The notes beneath the pieces are model-generated. The model was not told the DNA's origin, made no database searches, and saw only the letters and a program-made list of their open reading frames with translations. Shown in pieces: positions 39,401-48,272 of a stretch of 64,000 bases of DNA (position 1 is the first letter of the stretch; every line of letters starts with the position of its first letter). This DNA is from Kribbella steppae (GTDB lineage Bacteria; Actinomycetota; Actinomycetes; Propionibacteriales; Kribbellaceae), in assembly GCF_004342025.1 (NCBI RefSeq), contig NZ_SLWN01000003.1, positions 124,001 to 188,000 of the forward strand, in the 5' to 3' direction. A program made the translations under genes and the position numbers.

Positions 39401-39505
39401 ATGGCCATCACTGTGCTGCGGCATGTCCGCGTCAGTCTCACCTCAAGGTTCAGGAGCACACCGGATGTCTTCCGACGTCTTTCGTACACAGCACGCCAAT
39501 TCTGA
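39401..39505 (+). CDS. Possible leader peptide of the RIO kinase gene
   Basis: A 34-codon frame from ATG 39401, with AAGGAGGG eight bases upstream, the best ribosome-binding site in this stretch. The basic product begins MAITVLRHVRVSLTSRF. It ends at 39505, 41 bases beyond the kinase start (39465) in a different frame, so ribosomes on one frame would affect the other. It may act as a translational leader; no attenuator hairpin was found. No protein similarity is recognised. Confidence 0.4.
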   Translation: MAITVLRHVRVSLTSRFRSTPDVFRRLSYTARQF

Positions 39506-40418
39506 GCGACACAGCACTGATCAGAACTTCTCCGATCTCGACTCCCGCTGGGCAGAACTCACCGGTGACGAGTCCCAACCAAATCCGGCCGACGCGTTCG
39601 TCTTCCGCTTCCAGGAAGTGGACGAGCAGCTCGGGCCGGATCAGCGGTGGTCCACCTGGCTGGACGTCGAGCGCGGTTCTCGCGGACCTGATCCCCGCCC
39701 GGACTGGGTGGTGACGGAACAGGCCGCGATCGACACCGAGCTCGGCGTCCTCAAAACCGGTAAGGAAGCCGACGTCTTCCTGGTCGAGCGGGCCGTCGAA
39801 GCCATCGGCGGCAACCCGGCCCGGTCCTCGCTGCTGGCCGCCAAGCGGTACCGCACCGAGGAACACCGGTCGTTCCACCGCAGTACGTCGTACGTCGAAG
39901 GTCGCCGGACCCGGAACAGCCGGGACACCCGCGCGATGGCGAAGAAGACCTCACACGGCCGCAGCGTTGCCGCGGGGCAATGGGCGGGTGCCGAGTGGGG
40001 TGCGCTGTGCCAGCTGTGGAAGGCCGGTGTCCCGGTGCCGTACCCGGTCCAGGTCGACGGCACCGAGCTGTTGATGGAGTTCATCGACGACGGTGAGGGC
40101 GGGGCCGCGCCACGGCTCGCCCAGGTCCGGCCGTCGAAGGAGCTGCTCGGTCAGTACTTCGAGCAGGTGCGCCACGGGATGCGTGAGTTGGCCAGGGCGG
40201 GGTTGGCCCATGGCGACCTGTCGCCGTACAACGTGCTGGCCCAGGGGGACCGGATCGTGATGATCGACCTCCCGCAGGTGGTCGACATCGTCGGCAATCC
40301 GAAGGGGATGGACTTCCTGCTGCGCGACTGTCACAACATGGCGACCTGGTTCACCAACCGCGGGCTGGAGACCGACGAACAGGAGCTGTTCGCCGACCTG
40401 CTCACGATGGTGTTCTGA
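39465..40418 (+). CDS. RIO-type serine protein kinase
   Basis: 317 residues from the ATG at 39465 (CAGGAG upstream). RIO kinase landmarks: a nucleotide loop 'ELGVLKTGKEADVFLVERAV' in place of the usual Gly-loop, Lys in 'LLAAKRYRTEEHRSF', catalytic loop 'GLAHGDLSPYNVLAQ' (HGDLSxYN), and metal Asp in 'IVMIDLPQVVDIV'. The 'R.TRNSRDTRAMAKKTSHGR' segment is the RIO1-like flexible loop. RIO kinases act in ribosome maturation in archaea and eukaryotes; the bacterial targets are not known. The 3' end overlaps the convergent esterase gene by 17 bp. Confidence 0.9.
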   Translation: MSSDVFRTQHANSERHSTDQNFSDLDSRWAELTGDESQPNPADAFVFRFQEVDEQLGPDQRWSTWLDVERGSRGPDPRPDWVVTEQAAIDTELGVLKTGKEADVFLVERAVEAIGGNPARSSLLAAKRYRTEEHRSFHRSTSYVEGRRTRNSRDTRAMAKKTSHGRSVAAGQWAGAEWGALCQLWKAGVPVPYPVQVDGTELLMEFIDDGEGGAAPRLAQVRPSKELLGQYFEQVRHGMRELARAGLAHGDLSPYNVLAQGDRIVMIDLPQVVDIVGNPKGMDFLLRDCHNMATWFTNRGLETDEQELFADLLTMVF

Positions 40419-41565
40419 TCGCCTGCTGCAAGAGGGGAACCAGCGGGACCAGCCGGTCGGGGTAGGCGTCGACGAGTCCGTCGACGTGGTTGCCTGCCTC
40501 GACCCGCTGGTAGGTGTGCAGGCCGGTACGACGAGCCATCGCGGCATAGACATCGGAGTCCTGCGTGATCGGCAGCAAGCTGTCGTACGTCCCGTGGATG
40601 GTCACCAACGGCCGGCCGATCTTCCCGGTCAACGCGATCCGCTTGACCGCCTGCTGTGCCTGGGGTCGTTGGGAGTAGTCGTAGTCGGCCTCGCTGCCCA
40701 CGTAGGTGGGGTCGAGCTCGGCGGCGTAGATCCGCTGCGTCAGCTTCCAGTAGACCGAGTAGTGGTAGTCCCAGAGGAAGTCCGAGCGGGGATCGAAACC
40801 GGCCGCGGTGATCAAGGCCGGCGATTGTTGCTCGTAGCCCCTGATGGCCGGCGGCAGGAAGGTGAACAGGTTCGGTCCCCGGGTCGTCCACAGGGTCCCC
40901 TCGAGGTCGACGCCGCGGGTGTAGAGCTCGGGGTGGTTCTCGAGCTGCCATCTGACCAGATAGCCGCCATTGGAGATACCTGCGGCGACCACCTCGCGGG
41001 CGGACCTGCCGTAGTGCTGGGCAACTGTTGCGCGGGCGGCACGCGTCAGCTGGGTCGTGCGGAGGTTCCACTCGACGATCGCGTCACCCGGCCGGACACC
41101 GTCGGTGTAGAACGCGGCGCCGGTGTTCCCCTTGTCGGTCGCGGCATAGGCGTACCCCAGCGACAGGACGTAGTCCGAGATCGCTCTGTCGTTCGCGTAC
41201 TGCGCTCGCACCCCAGGCGATCCGGAGACGACCAGGCCGCCGTTCCACTTCTTCGGCAGCCGGATGACGAACTGTGAGTCGTGGTTCCAGCCGTGGTTGG
41301 TGTTCGTGTGCGAGGTGTCCGGGAAGTACCCGTCGATCTGGACCCCGGGCACACCCGACTGCTGCGGCAACCCGGAATGCGTGAGACCGGCGTAGTCGGC
41401 CGGATTGGTGTGACCGGAGGCGACGGTCCCGGTGGTGGTCAGGTCGTCGAGGTGCGCGAGCTGTTGATACTCGGCACCCGGGACCCGGACCTGTCGATGG
41501 GCGTTGGCCGGCACGGTCACACCGGTCAGCAGCAGGACGGCTGAGAACAAAGCGAGGCGGCGCAT
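40402..41565 (-). CDS. Secreted alpha/beta hydrolase (tannase / hydroxybutyrate-oligomer hydrolase-like)
   Basis: 387 residues. A Sec signal peptide is clear: MRRLALFSAVLLLTGVTVPANA with an AxA cleavage site after about residue 22. The mature part is an alpha/beta hydrolase with nucleophile elbow 'REVVAAGISNGGYLVRWQLENHPELY', Asp in 'TIHGTYDSLLPITQDS', and His in 'VEAGNHVDGLVDAYPDRL'. It should act outside the cell on an ester or polyester; the exact substrate is open. Confidence 0.83.
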   Translation of the reverse strand: MRRLALFSAVLLLTGVTVPANAHRQVRVPGAEYQQLAHLDDLTTTGTVASGHTNPADYAGLTHSGLPQQSGVPGVQIDGYFPDTSHTNTNHGWNHDSQFVIRLPKKWNGGLVVSGSPGVRAQYANDRAISDYVLSLGYAYAATDKGNTGAAFYTDGVRPGDAIVEWNLRTTQLTRAARATVAQHYGRSAREVVAAGISNGGYLVRWQLENHPELYTRGVDLEGTLWTTRGPNLFTFLPPAIRGYEQQSPALITAAGFDPRSDFLWDYHYSVYWKLTQRIYAAELDPTYVGSEADYDYSQRPQAQQAVKRIALTGKIGRPLVTIHGTYDSLLPITQDSDVYAAMARRTGLHTYQRVEAGNHVDGLVDAYPDRLVPLVPLLQQAIRTPS

Positions 41566-41640
41566 GGCGTCACGCTAGAAGCCGGTCCCGCCCCCAGACA
41601 GAGGATCGCGGCACACATGCGCCGACGCATCAGTGTTGTC

Positions 41641-43296
41641 TTACGACACTGCCTTGGCGGCCGCGCGACCCGCCGTACGGCCGGTGAAGAGGCAGCCGCC
41701 GACGAAGGTGCCCTCCAGGGAGCGGTAGCCGTGGATCCCACCACCACCGAAGCCGGCCACCTCGCCGGCCGCGTAGACACCGGGCAACGGCGTACCGTCG
41801 GTCCGCAGCACCCGCGAGTCCAGATCCGTCTGCAGGCCACCGAGCGACTTGCGGGTCAGGATGTTCAGCCGTACGGCGATCAGCGGGCCGGCCTTGGGGT
41901 CGAGGATCCGATGCGGTGACGCGACCCGGATGAGCTTGTCGCCGCGGTAGTTCCGGGCGCCGCGCAACGCGGTGATCTGCAGATCCTTGGTGAAGGTATT
42001 GGCGAGCTCCCGGTCGCGGGCGACGATCTGGCGCTCCAGGTCGTCCAGGTCGATCAGGTTGTCACCGGTCAGGTCGTTCATGCCGCGGACGAGGTCGGGC
42101 AGGTTGCTGCGGACGACGAAGTCCGCACCCTTCTCCATGAACGCACGGACCGGGGCGGTCGCACCGCCGCGGGCCCGGCCGAGGACGCCCTTGATGTCCT
42201 TACCGGTCAGGTCCGGGTTCTGCTCCTGACCGGAGAGGGCGAACTCCTTCTCGATGATCTTCTGGGTGAGCACGAACCAGGTGTAGTCGTGCCCGGTCCG
42301 CATGATGTGCTCGAGGGTGCCCAGGGTGTCGAACCCGGGGAACAGCGGCACCGGCAGTCGCTTGCCGGTGGCATCGAACCAGAGCGACGACGGGCCGGGC
42401 AGGATCCGGATCCCGTGCATCGGCCAGATCGGGTCCCAGTTCTGGATACCTTCGGTGTAGTGCCACATCCGGTCCCGGTTCACGTACCGGCCGCCGGCCT
42501 TCTCGGTGATCGCCAGCATCCGGCCGTCCACATGCGCGGGGACACCGGAGATCATCCGCCGCGGCGGATCGCCCATCCGCTTCGGCCACTGCTCCCGGAC
42601 CAGGTCGTGATTGCCGCCGATCCCGCCGGAGGTCACGATCACCGCCTGCGCGGTGAGGCTGAAGTCGCCGACCTCGGTCCGCGAACTGGACACACCGCGC
42701 TCGACACCACTCTGCTCCAGCACCTTGCCCGAGACGCCGTCGACGACCCCGCCGGTGAGGGTCAGCTCGTCGACCCGGTGCCGGAACCGGAACTCGACCA
42801 GCCCCTTCGCGACCGCTTCCCGGACCCGGCGTTCGAACGGCGCGACCAGGCCGGGCCCGGTGCCCCAGGTGATGTGGAACCGCGGCACCGAGTTCCCGTG
42901 CCCGTCGGCGAGGTAGCCGCCGCGCTCGGCCCAGCCGACCACCGGGAAGAACCGCACTCCCTGGGCGTGCAGCCACGGCCGCTTCTCACCGGCCGCGAAA
43001 TCGACGTACGCCTCGGCCCACTGCCGGGCCCACCGGTCCTCGTCGTCGAGCCGGTCGAACCCGGCCGAGCCGAGCCAGTCCTGCAGCGCGAGATCGCGCG
43101 AGTCCTTGATCCCCATCCGGCGTTGCTCGGGGGAGTCGACGAACATCAGCCCGCCGAACGACCAGAACGCCTGGCCGCCGAGCGAGGCCTCTGGTTCCTG
43201 GTCCAGCAGCAGTACTTTCCGGCCCGCGTCGGCCAGCTCCGCGGTCGCGGCCAGCCCGGCCAGTCCCGCCCCGACGACGATCACATCCGCGTCCAT
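41641..43296 (-). CDS. FAD-binding dehydrogenase (fumarate reductase/KstD-like flavoprotein)
   Basis: 551 residues. N-terminal FAD motif 'DVIVVGAGLAGLAATAELADAGRKVLLLDQEPEASLGGQAFWSFGGLMFVDSPEQRRMGIKDS', then 'VIVTSGGIGGNHDLVREQWP', and the C-terminal FAD contact 'LPGVYAAGEVAGFGGGGIHGYRSLEGTFVGGCLFTGRTAG'. The layout is that of FAD_binding_2 enzymes such as 3-ketosteroid-1-dehydrogenase and fumarate reductase flavoproteins; I know this exact type as a widespread 'FAD-binding dehydrogenase'. No steroid genes are near, so a steroid substrate is not supported. Confidence 0.9.
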   Translation of the reverse strand: MDADVIVVGAGLAGLAATAELADAGRKVLLLDQEPEASLGGQAFWSFGGLMFVDSPEQRRMGIKDSRDLALQDWLGSAGFDRLDDEDRWARQWAEAYVDFAAGEKRPWLHAQGVRFFPVVGWAERGGYLADGHGNSVPRFHITWGTGPGLVAPFERRVREAVAKGLVEFRFRHRVDELTLTGGVVDGVSGKVLEQSGVERGVSSSRTEVGDFSLTAQAVIVTSGGIGGNHDLVREQWPKRMGDPPRRMISGVPAHVDGRMLAITEKAGGRYVNRDRMWHYTEGIQNWDPIWPMHGIRILPGPSSLWFDATGKRLPVPLFPGFDTLGTLEHIMRTGHDYTWFVLTQKIIEKEFALSGQEQNPDLTGKDIKGVLGRARGGATAPVRAFMEKGADFVVRSNLPDLVRGMNDLTGDNLIDLDDLERQIVARDRELANTFTKDLQITALRGARNYRGDKLIRVASPHRILDPKAGPLIAVRLNILTRKSLGGLQTDLDSRVLRTDGTPLPGVYAAGEVAGFGGGGIHGYRSLEGTFVGGCLFTGRTAGRAAAKAVS

Positions 43297-43376
43297 GGTG
43301 TCCCCTCAGCAGCTCACGTGGTCCATGTATAGCGGACAATCGGTAGCGATAGACGCACCTGCGCAAAGTTGTAAGG

Positions 43377-45284
43377 ATGGGACCTGTGACGATCCTTTCC
43401 GCGCAAGACCTCGTCCTGCCCGCCGCCTCTCTCGGGGCGGAGAACCCGCTCCCACCGCTGCGCAGCCAGCAGGAGCTGCACCAGGTCCAGAACCTCGCCG
43501 AGCTCCCGGCCGAGCTGCGCGAGAACATCCAGTACGGCCGGTTGCACAGCCCGCTGCCGACCCTCAACCAGGACGGCTACGACCGCGAGCTGGTCGACCG
43601 GACGTTCCCCGCGCTGGTGCTCGAGAATGACCACGTCCGGGCGACCGTGCTGCCGGGCGTCGGCGGGCGTCTCTACTCACTCGTCCACAAGGCGAGCGGC
43701 GAGGAACTGCTCTACCGCAACCCCGTCTTCCAGCCAGCGAACCTCGCCCTCCGCAACGCCTGGTGGGCCGGCGGCGTCGAGTGGAACGTCGGCAGCACCG
43801 GCCACTGGACCGGCACCTGCGAGCCGCTGCACGCCGCCCGCGTCGAGGGCCCGGACGGTACGCCGGTACTGCGCCTCTGGGAGCTGGAACGGACCAGGAA
43901 CCTCGTCACCCAACTGGATTTCTGGCTCCCGGCCGACTCCGAGTTCCTGTACGTCGGGATCCGGCTGCAGAACCCGTCCGATGCCGAAGTCCCGGCGTAC
44001 TGGTGGTCGAACATCGCGGTCGAACAGTCCGCGGACACGCGCGTGCTGGTGCCGGCCGATCAGGCCTGGCGGTTCGGGTATGCCAGCGCGGATCGGCCTG
44101 ACGCTACCGGCCGCTGGCTCGACCTCGTCGGCGTGCCGGAGTTCGAGGGGATCGACCTGACCTACCCGATGCGGCACCCGCGCGCGGTCGACTTCTTCTT
44201 CGAACCGCTCGCCGGCGAACGGCCGTGGATCGCCTCGGTCGACGCCGACGGTCATGGCTTTGTCCAGGCGTCGACCGAGCGGCTGCAGGGCCGGAAGCTG
44301 TTCGTCTGGGGTGAGGGCACCGGCGGGCAGCGATGGCAGGAGTGGTTGTCGCCGGGCCTGCAGGGACATGGGTACGCCGAAATCCAGGCCGGGCTGGCGC
44401 GGACCCAGCTGGAGCACCTGAAATTGCCTGCAGCAACGAGCTGGCACTGGCTGGAGGCCTACGGCCGGCTGTCGGTTGATCCCGGTGTCGCCCACTCGGA
44501 ATGGGAAGCGGCTCGGACCGGCACGTCCGAAGTACTGCGTCCCTTGCTCGACCAACTGGGCGATCGTGAGCGGGAGTGGCTGACCATCGCGGATGCGGCC
44601 CCGGCCGAGCGGCTCGCAGTCGGCTCGGGGTGGGGTGCGCTGGAGCTGGCCCGGACAGGCTGGACGGTCTCAGCCGGTACGCCGTTCGCCGAGGACACCA
44701 TGGCGTCGCGGGAGCGCGCCTGGTTGCCGTTGCTCGACGGCCGCCTGCCGGCGTCGGACGCCGTACCGGATGGAACGCTGGTGAGCTGGAAGGAGCTCCT
44801 GGAGAAGGCTGAGGACAACTGGCTCGTCTGGTACCACCTGGGTGTGGCGCGGCACTACTCCGGTGACGTCGAGGGCGCGATCGACGCCTGGCTCCAAGCC
44901 GGCGACAACCCGTGGGCCTTGCGGAACCTCGGCTTCGTCACCGGTGAGCTGTCGTACTACGAGCGAGCGGTCGGCCTGTTGCCCGACCTGGTCGAACTGC
45001 TGGTCGAGGCCGTCGCTGTCGCCCTTGCGGTTGATGTGAATCGGGCCGGTCGTCTCCTCGACAAGGCTCCCGACGATCCCCGCATCCGGCTGCTCCGGAT
45101 CCGTCACGCGCTGCAGAGCGGTGACCCACAGACCGCCCGCGACCTGCTGGCGGACGGCATCCAACTCCCGACCGTCCGCGAGGGTGCCAATCCCCTCGCC
45201 GACCTCTGGGTGGAGACCGAGGAGGCCCTCGGCACCAACCGGCCGGTGCCCTCGCAGTACCAGTTCGGAATGGGCGGTAGCTGA
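43377..45284 (+). CDS. DUF5107 (aldose-epimerase-like) carbohydrate protein with helical C-terminus
   Basis: 635 residues. Residues about 60-370 form a beta-sandwich domain: 'RTFPALVLENDHVRATVLPGVGGRLYSLVHKASGEELLYRNPVFQPANLALRNAWWAGGVEWN' and 'VEWNVGSTGHWTGTCEPLHAA', which is the DUF5107/galactose-mutarotase-like pattern. Residues about 450-635 are TPR-like helices ('DNWLVWYHLGVARHYSGDVEGAIDAWLQAGDNPWALRNLGFV'). It probably binds or cleaves glycans; no catalytic assignment is made. The ATG at 43377 has little room for a ribosome-binding site; a GTG at 43386 with AAGG upstream may be the true start. Confidence 0.85.
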   Translation: MGPVTILSAQDLVLPAASLGAENPLPPLRSQQELHQVQNLAELPAELRENIQYGRLHSPLPTLNQDGYDRELVDRTFPALVLENDHVRATVLPGVGGRLYSLVHKASGEELLYRNPVFQPANLALRNAWWAGGVEWNVGSTGHWTGTCEPLHAARVEGPDGTPVLRLWELERTRNLVTQLDFWLPADSEFLYVGIRLQNPSDAEVPAYWWSNIAVEQSADTRVLVPADQAWRFGYASADRPDATGRWLDLVGVPEFEGIDLTYPMRHPRAVDFFFEPLAGERPWIASVDADGHGFVQASTERLQGRKLFVWGEGTGGQRWQEWLSPGLQGHGYAEIQAGLARTQLEHLKLPAATSWHWLEAYGRLSVDPGVAHSEWEAARTGTSEVLRPLLDQLGDREREWLTIADAAPAERLAVGSGWGALELARTGWTVSAGTPFAEDTMASRERAWLPLLDGRLPASDAVPDGTLVSWKELLEKAEDNWLVWYHLGVARHYSGDVEGAIDAWLQAGDNPWALRNLGFVTGELSYYERAVGLLPDLVELLVEAVAVALAVDVNRAGRLLDKAPDDPRIRLLRIRHALQSGDPQTARDLLADGIQLPTVREGANPLADLWVETEEALGTNRPVPSQYQFGMGGS

Positions 45285-45421
45285 CGCTTCAGAAACCTTT
45301 GTCAGGACGTGGGAACCGAGTAGGTCCAGGCAGCGTCTCACCAGTGTGCGGCAAGGGCCGCGCAAGGCAGTTTCGACTACGACGACCGCGCCGCGCGGGC
45401 GGCGCGTCGGGGGTGAGTGCC

Positions 45422-45835
45422 ATGTTGACGATCGTTGTACTCGGTGGGTTCGGCCTGGTGCTGCTGGTCACGGCATGCATCGTGGCGGACGTGATCGCCG
45501 GTCTCCGGCGGGACGAAAGCCCCACCATCATCGAGGAGAAGACCGCGGGGCAGGTGATCCGGGTCCGTGGCCCGGTCCGCGGGATGGAAGGCGGAGTCCC
45601 GGCCGAATACACCGAGGTCACCGTCGAGTACTGCACCCGCCGGGGTGAGGGACCGTTCGAGGTCTCCCGCAAGCTTCCGGTGGGCAGCAGGATTGCTTAC
45701 ACGAAGGGCGACCGGGTCATCGTCAGCTACGACGTCCGGACACCCCGCCGTGCCCGCATCACCGGCCGGGTCAGCCACTGGCCGCAGCTGGGGCCGCGGT
45801 CCTCACAGCCAACGGACCCGGTCCCACAGCCGTAG
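45422..45835 (+). CDS. Small membrane-anchored protein with beta-rich domain
   Basis: 137 residues from the ATG at 45422 (GGGGGTGAG upstream). One N-terminal membrane segment (MLTIVVLGGFGLVLLVTACIVADVI) is followed by a beta-rich domain of about 85 residues with 'EYTEVTVEYCTRRGEGPFEVSRKLPVGSRIAYTKGDRVIVSYDVRTPRRARI'. The pattern recalls DUF3592-type modules (a membrane segment plus a small barrel), but I cannot assign it firmly. Followed by a strong terminator at 45863. Confidence 0.65.
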   Translation: MLTIVVLGGFGLVLLVTACIVADVIAGLRRDESPTIIEEKTAGQVIRVRGPVRGMEGGVPAEYTEVTVEYCTRRGEGPFEVSRKLPVGSRIAYTKGDRVIVSYDVRTPRRARITGRVSHWPQLGPRSSQPTDPVPQP

Positions 45836-45862
45836 AGAATCGGCCGGCACCAGCACTGAAAT

Positions 45863-45896
45863 CCCTCGCCCCTGGGGCGGGGGCCTTCTGTTTTCC
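45863..45896. terminator. Stem-loop terminator with T-rich tail
   Basis: CCCTCGCCC (45863-45871) pairs with GGGCGGGGG (45875-45883), one wobble, 3-nt loop; then CCTTCTGTTTTCC. Serves the plus-strand gene ending at 45835 and lies beside the convergent TetR gene stop. Confidence 0.75.
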
Positions 45897-45911
45897 GACC
45901 GCACCTGCCAC

Positions 45912-46538
45912 TCAAGAAGGCAGGTGCGGTTCCAGCAATCTGTGAAGTGTCGGGCGACCCTGGTCCAGCACGTAGTCCGCCTCTGCCGGATCCAAGCGGT
46001 CGGCCAGGTGGGCCAGCGCCTCGCCCATGGTGATGCTCAGGGTGACCGCGAGGCGGAACTCGCGACTGTCCCGGGCGCCGAACCGGCCCGTGAGCAACTC
46101 GGCGAACTCATCCGCGTGCTGGTCGTCGTACTCGCCCGGCTTCGTCTCCAGGTCCGGATCGCCCAGACCGCTCAGCACCACGGCCTTGAAACCAGGGTCG
46201 GTCCGATGCATCTCCCGGAACGTGTTCAGCGTGACGTCCACCGCCTGCCGCCAGCTCGACACCGCCGCCAGCCGGTCCCGCACCGCCTCGGTGTAACGAG
46301 CCTGGTTCCGCCGCTCGATCGCCTGGATCAGGCTGCGCTTGTCCGGGAAGTACCGGTACACGCTGCCGACCGCGATCTCCGCGCGTTTCGCGATCCCGCT
46401 CGTCGACGCGGCGTCGTACCCGCGCTCGACCACCTCGGCGCAGGCCGCGTCCAGGATCCGCTCGACCTGCCGGTTGGCGCGGTCCTGTGTCGGCGTCCGG
46501 CGCAGTGGATACGCCCCCGATGTCACCATGTTGCTCAT
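45912..46538 (-). CDS. TetR family transcriptional regulator
   Basis: 208 residues; start at 46538 or the ATG at 46529. The helix-turn-helix is standard: 'RILDAACAEVVERGYDAASTSGIAKRAEIAVGSVYRYFPDKRSLIQAIERRN'. The C-terminal ligand domain has no known signature. It is divergent from the secreted PLC-like gene; a CAGATTG/CAATCTG inverted repeat with a 31-bp spacer (46580-46624) lies between them but is too loose to call an operator. Confidence 0.9.
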   Translation of the reverse strand: MSNMVTSGAYPLRRTPTQDRANRQVERILDAACAEVVERGYDAASTSGIAKRAEIAVGSVYRYFPDKRSLIQAIERRNQARYTEAVRDRLAAVSSWRQAVDVTLNTFREMHRTDPGFKAVVLSGLGDPDLETKPGEYDDQHADEFAELLTGRFGARDSREFRLAVTLSITMGEALAHLADRLDPAEADYVLDQGRPTLHRLLEPHLPS

Positions 46539-46654
46539 TGTCCATGTTCTGGGGGGAGGACGTTGCCACCTTCCTGTGACAGATTGCCGTCAGATCGGCG
46601 TCATCACCGCCGGTCGACAATCTGGTGTCCGTCCACCCGAGGGGAATTCCCGCC

Positions 46655-47824
46655 ATGCGTCTCAGCAGAACGGCGGTCGCCGGCCTGGCATCCGCCGCGA
46701 TCGCCGCGTCCGGACTCGCCGGTACGGCGCTCACGTCCAAGACCACTCCGAAGTCCACGGCCCACGGCGAGAGCTCGGGCCTGCGGCTCAACCAGCTCCA
46801 GATGGTCGGCTCGCACAACTCCTACCACCGGGAACTCAGCCCGGCCGAGCAGAAGGTCCAGCAGGCGCAGAACCCCGGCTCGGTGGATCTCTGGTACTCA
46901 CACGCCGCGATCCCGGCGCAGTTCGAGGACCAGAACATCCGGACCCTCGAGCTGGACCTGCTCCCGGACCCGGACGGTGGGCTGTACACGTACCCGCTGA
47001 TCCGGAAGCTGACCGGGCAGGGACCGCTCACCGACCCGGCGATGGCCCAGCCCGGGATCAAGGTCATGCACATCCCGGACTTCGACTACAACGGCACCTG
47101 CAAGACGCTCGTGCTCTGCCTGCAGCAGGTGAAGAGCTGGTCCGACCAGAACCCGGACCACACGCCGATCACGATCAGCCTCGAGCTCAAGCAGTCCGAC
47201 CCGAAGATCGTCGCGGCCGGCGGCGTGCAGTCGCCGCCGTGGGACGCGGCGAACCTGGACTGGGTCGACGCCGAGATCCGGTCGGTCTTCGGTGAGAAGG
47301 AACTCCTCAGCCCGGACGACGTCCGCAAGCCCGGCCTGACGCTGGAGCAGTCGGTGCTGACCAAGGGCTGGCCGAAGGTCGACGCGGTTCGCGGCCAGGT
47401 GCTGTTCTACTTCGACAACGGCGGTGCCGGCGCGATCCGCGACCTCTACCGGACCGGCAGGCCGAACCTGGAGGGCCGGGCGGTCTTCACCCGTGGTCCG
47501 GAGGGTGAGCCGGACGCCGCGATCACCCAGGTGAACGACCCGCGCGGCGCCAACCAGGCCGAGATCCAGCGGCTGGTTGCGAAGGGCTATCTGATCCGCA
47601 CCCGGTCGGACGAGCCGATGGCGACGATCCGCGACAAGGACTTCAGCCGGGTCGGGATCGCGCTGGCCAGTGGCGCCCAGGTGGTCACCACCGACTTCCC
47701 GGTCCCCGGGATGGCGGCCCGCTACGACAGTGACTTCGTGGCGAAGCTGCCCGGGGACACCGCCGTACGATGCAACCCTGTGTCGGCACCGACGTGGTGT
47801 CGGGGGAACGTCTCGGAGAGGTGA
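46655..47824 (+). CDS. Secreted Ca2+-dependent phosphoinositide phospholipase C-like protein
   Basis: 389 residues from the ATG at 46655. Signal peptide 'MRLSRTAVAGLASAAIAASGLAGTALT'. The mature part begins 'LRLNQLQMVGSHNSYHRELSPAEQ' and continues 'QFEDQNIRTLELDLLPDPDGGLYTYPL' and 'MAQPGIKVMHIPDFDYNGTC', the barrel motifs of the Ca2+-dependent PI-PLC family known from Streptomyces (catalytic His in GSHNSYH, metal-binding Glu/Asp in LELDL). The C-terminus has the second half-barrel ('LIRTRSDEPMAT...ALASGAQVVTTDFPVPGM'). It should act outside the cell on phosphatidylinositol-type lipids. OsmC follows after 7 bp. Confidence 0.85.
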   Translation: MRLSRTAVAGLASAAIAASGLAGTALTSKTTPKSTAHGESSGLRLNQLQMVGSHNSYHRELSPAEQKVQQAQNPGSVDLWYSHAAIPAQFEDQNIRTLELDLLPDPDGGLYTYPLIRKLTGQGPLTDPAMAQPGIKVMHIPDFDYNGTCKTLVLCLQQVKSWSDQNPDHTPITISLELKQSDPKIVAAGGVQSPPWDAANLDWVDAEIRSVFGEKELLSPDDVRKPGLTLEQSVLTKGWPKVDAVRGQVLFYFDNGGAGAIRDLYRTGRPNLEGRAVFTRGPEGEPDAAITQVNDPRGANQAEIQRLVAKGYLIRTRSDEPMATIRDKDFSRVGIALASGAQVVTTDFPVPGMAARYDSDFVAKLPGDTAVRCNPVSAPTWCRGNVSER

Positions 47825-47831
47825 GCTGAGC

Positions 47832-48272
47832 ATGTCGGAGCACGTGGTCGATGTCAGCTGGAGTCGCGGTGAGCACGAGTTCACCTACGACACCTACAAC
47901 CGCGACCACGAGTGGCGCTTCGACGGCGGGATCACGGTGCCGGCCTCGGCCAACCCGACGTACCTGGGGAACCCGGGGCCGGTCGACCCGGAGGAGGCGT
48001 TCGTGGCGTCACTGTCGTCCTGCCACATGCTCACCTTCCTGGCGATCGCGGCCCGCAAGCGCCTCGTCGTCGACGCGTACGACGACCACGCGGTCGGCGT
48101 GATGGCGAAGAACGAGGCGGGCCGGCTGGCGATCACCCAGGTGACCCTGCACCCGAAGATCGTCTGGGCCGGCCGGGAGCCGGACGCGGAGGCCCTCGAG
48201 CGGATGCATCACCGGGCTCACCTGGAGTGCTTCATCGCCAACTCGGTCACCACCGAGGTAACGGTGGCCTAG
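47832..48272 (+). CDS. OsmC/Ohr family peroxiredoxin-like protein
   Basis: 146 residues from the ATG at 47832. Two redox cysteines are in the expected places: 'EEAFVASLSSCHMLTFLAIAARKRLVVDAYDD' and 'HHRAHLECFIANSVTTEVTV'. 'TVPASANPTYLGNPGPVDPEEA' is the substrate-pocket loop of the OsmC group (non-Ohr). It reduces organic hydroperoxides in the cytoplasm, probably with dihydrolipoamide-type donors. It starts 7 bp after the PLC-like gene with GAGAGGTGAG in between, so both are on one transcript. Confidence 0.92.
   Translation: MSEHVVDVSWSRGEHEFTYDTYNRDHEWRFDGGITVPASANPTYLGNPGPVDPEEAFVASLSSCHMLTFLAIAARKRLVVDAYDDHAVGVMAKNEAGRLAITQVTLHPKIVWAGREPDAEALERMHHRAHLECFIANSVTTEVTVA

Noticed and set aside
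46580..46624. CAGATTG/CAATCTG inverted repeat between the TetR gene and the PLC-like gene
   Set aside because: The 31-bp spacer is too long for a usual TetR operator; kept only as a note in the TetR entry.
46642..46651. GGGAATTCCC palindrome before the PLC-like start
   Set aside because: It overlaps the ribosome-binding region and is short enough to be chance.
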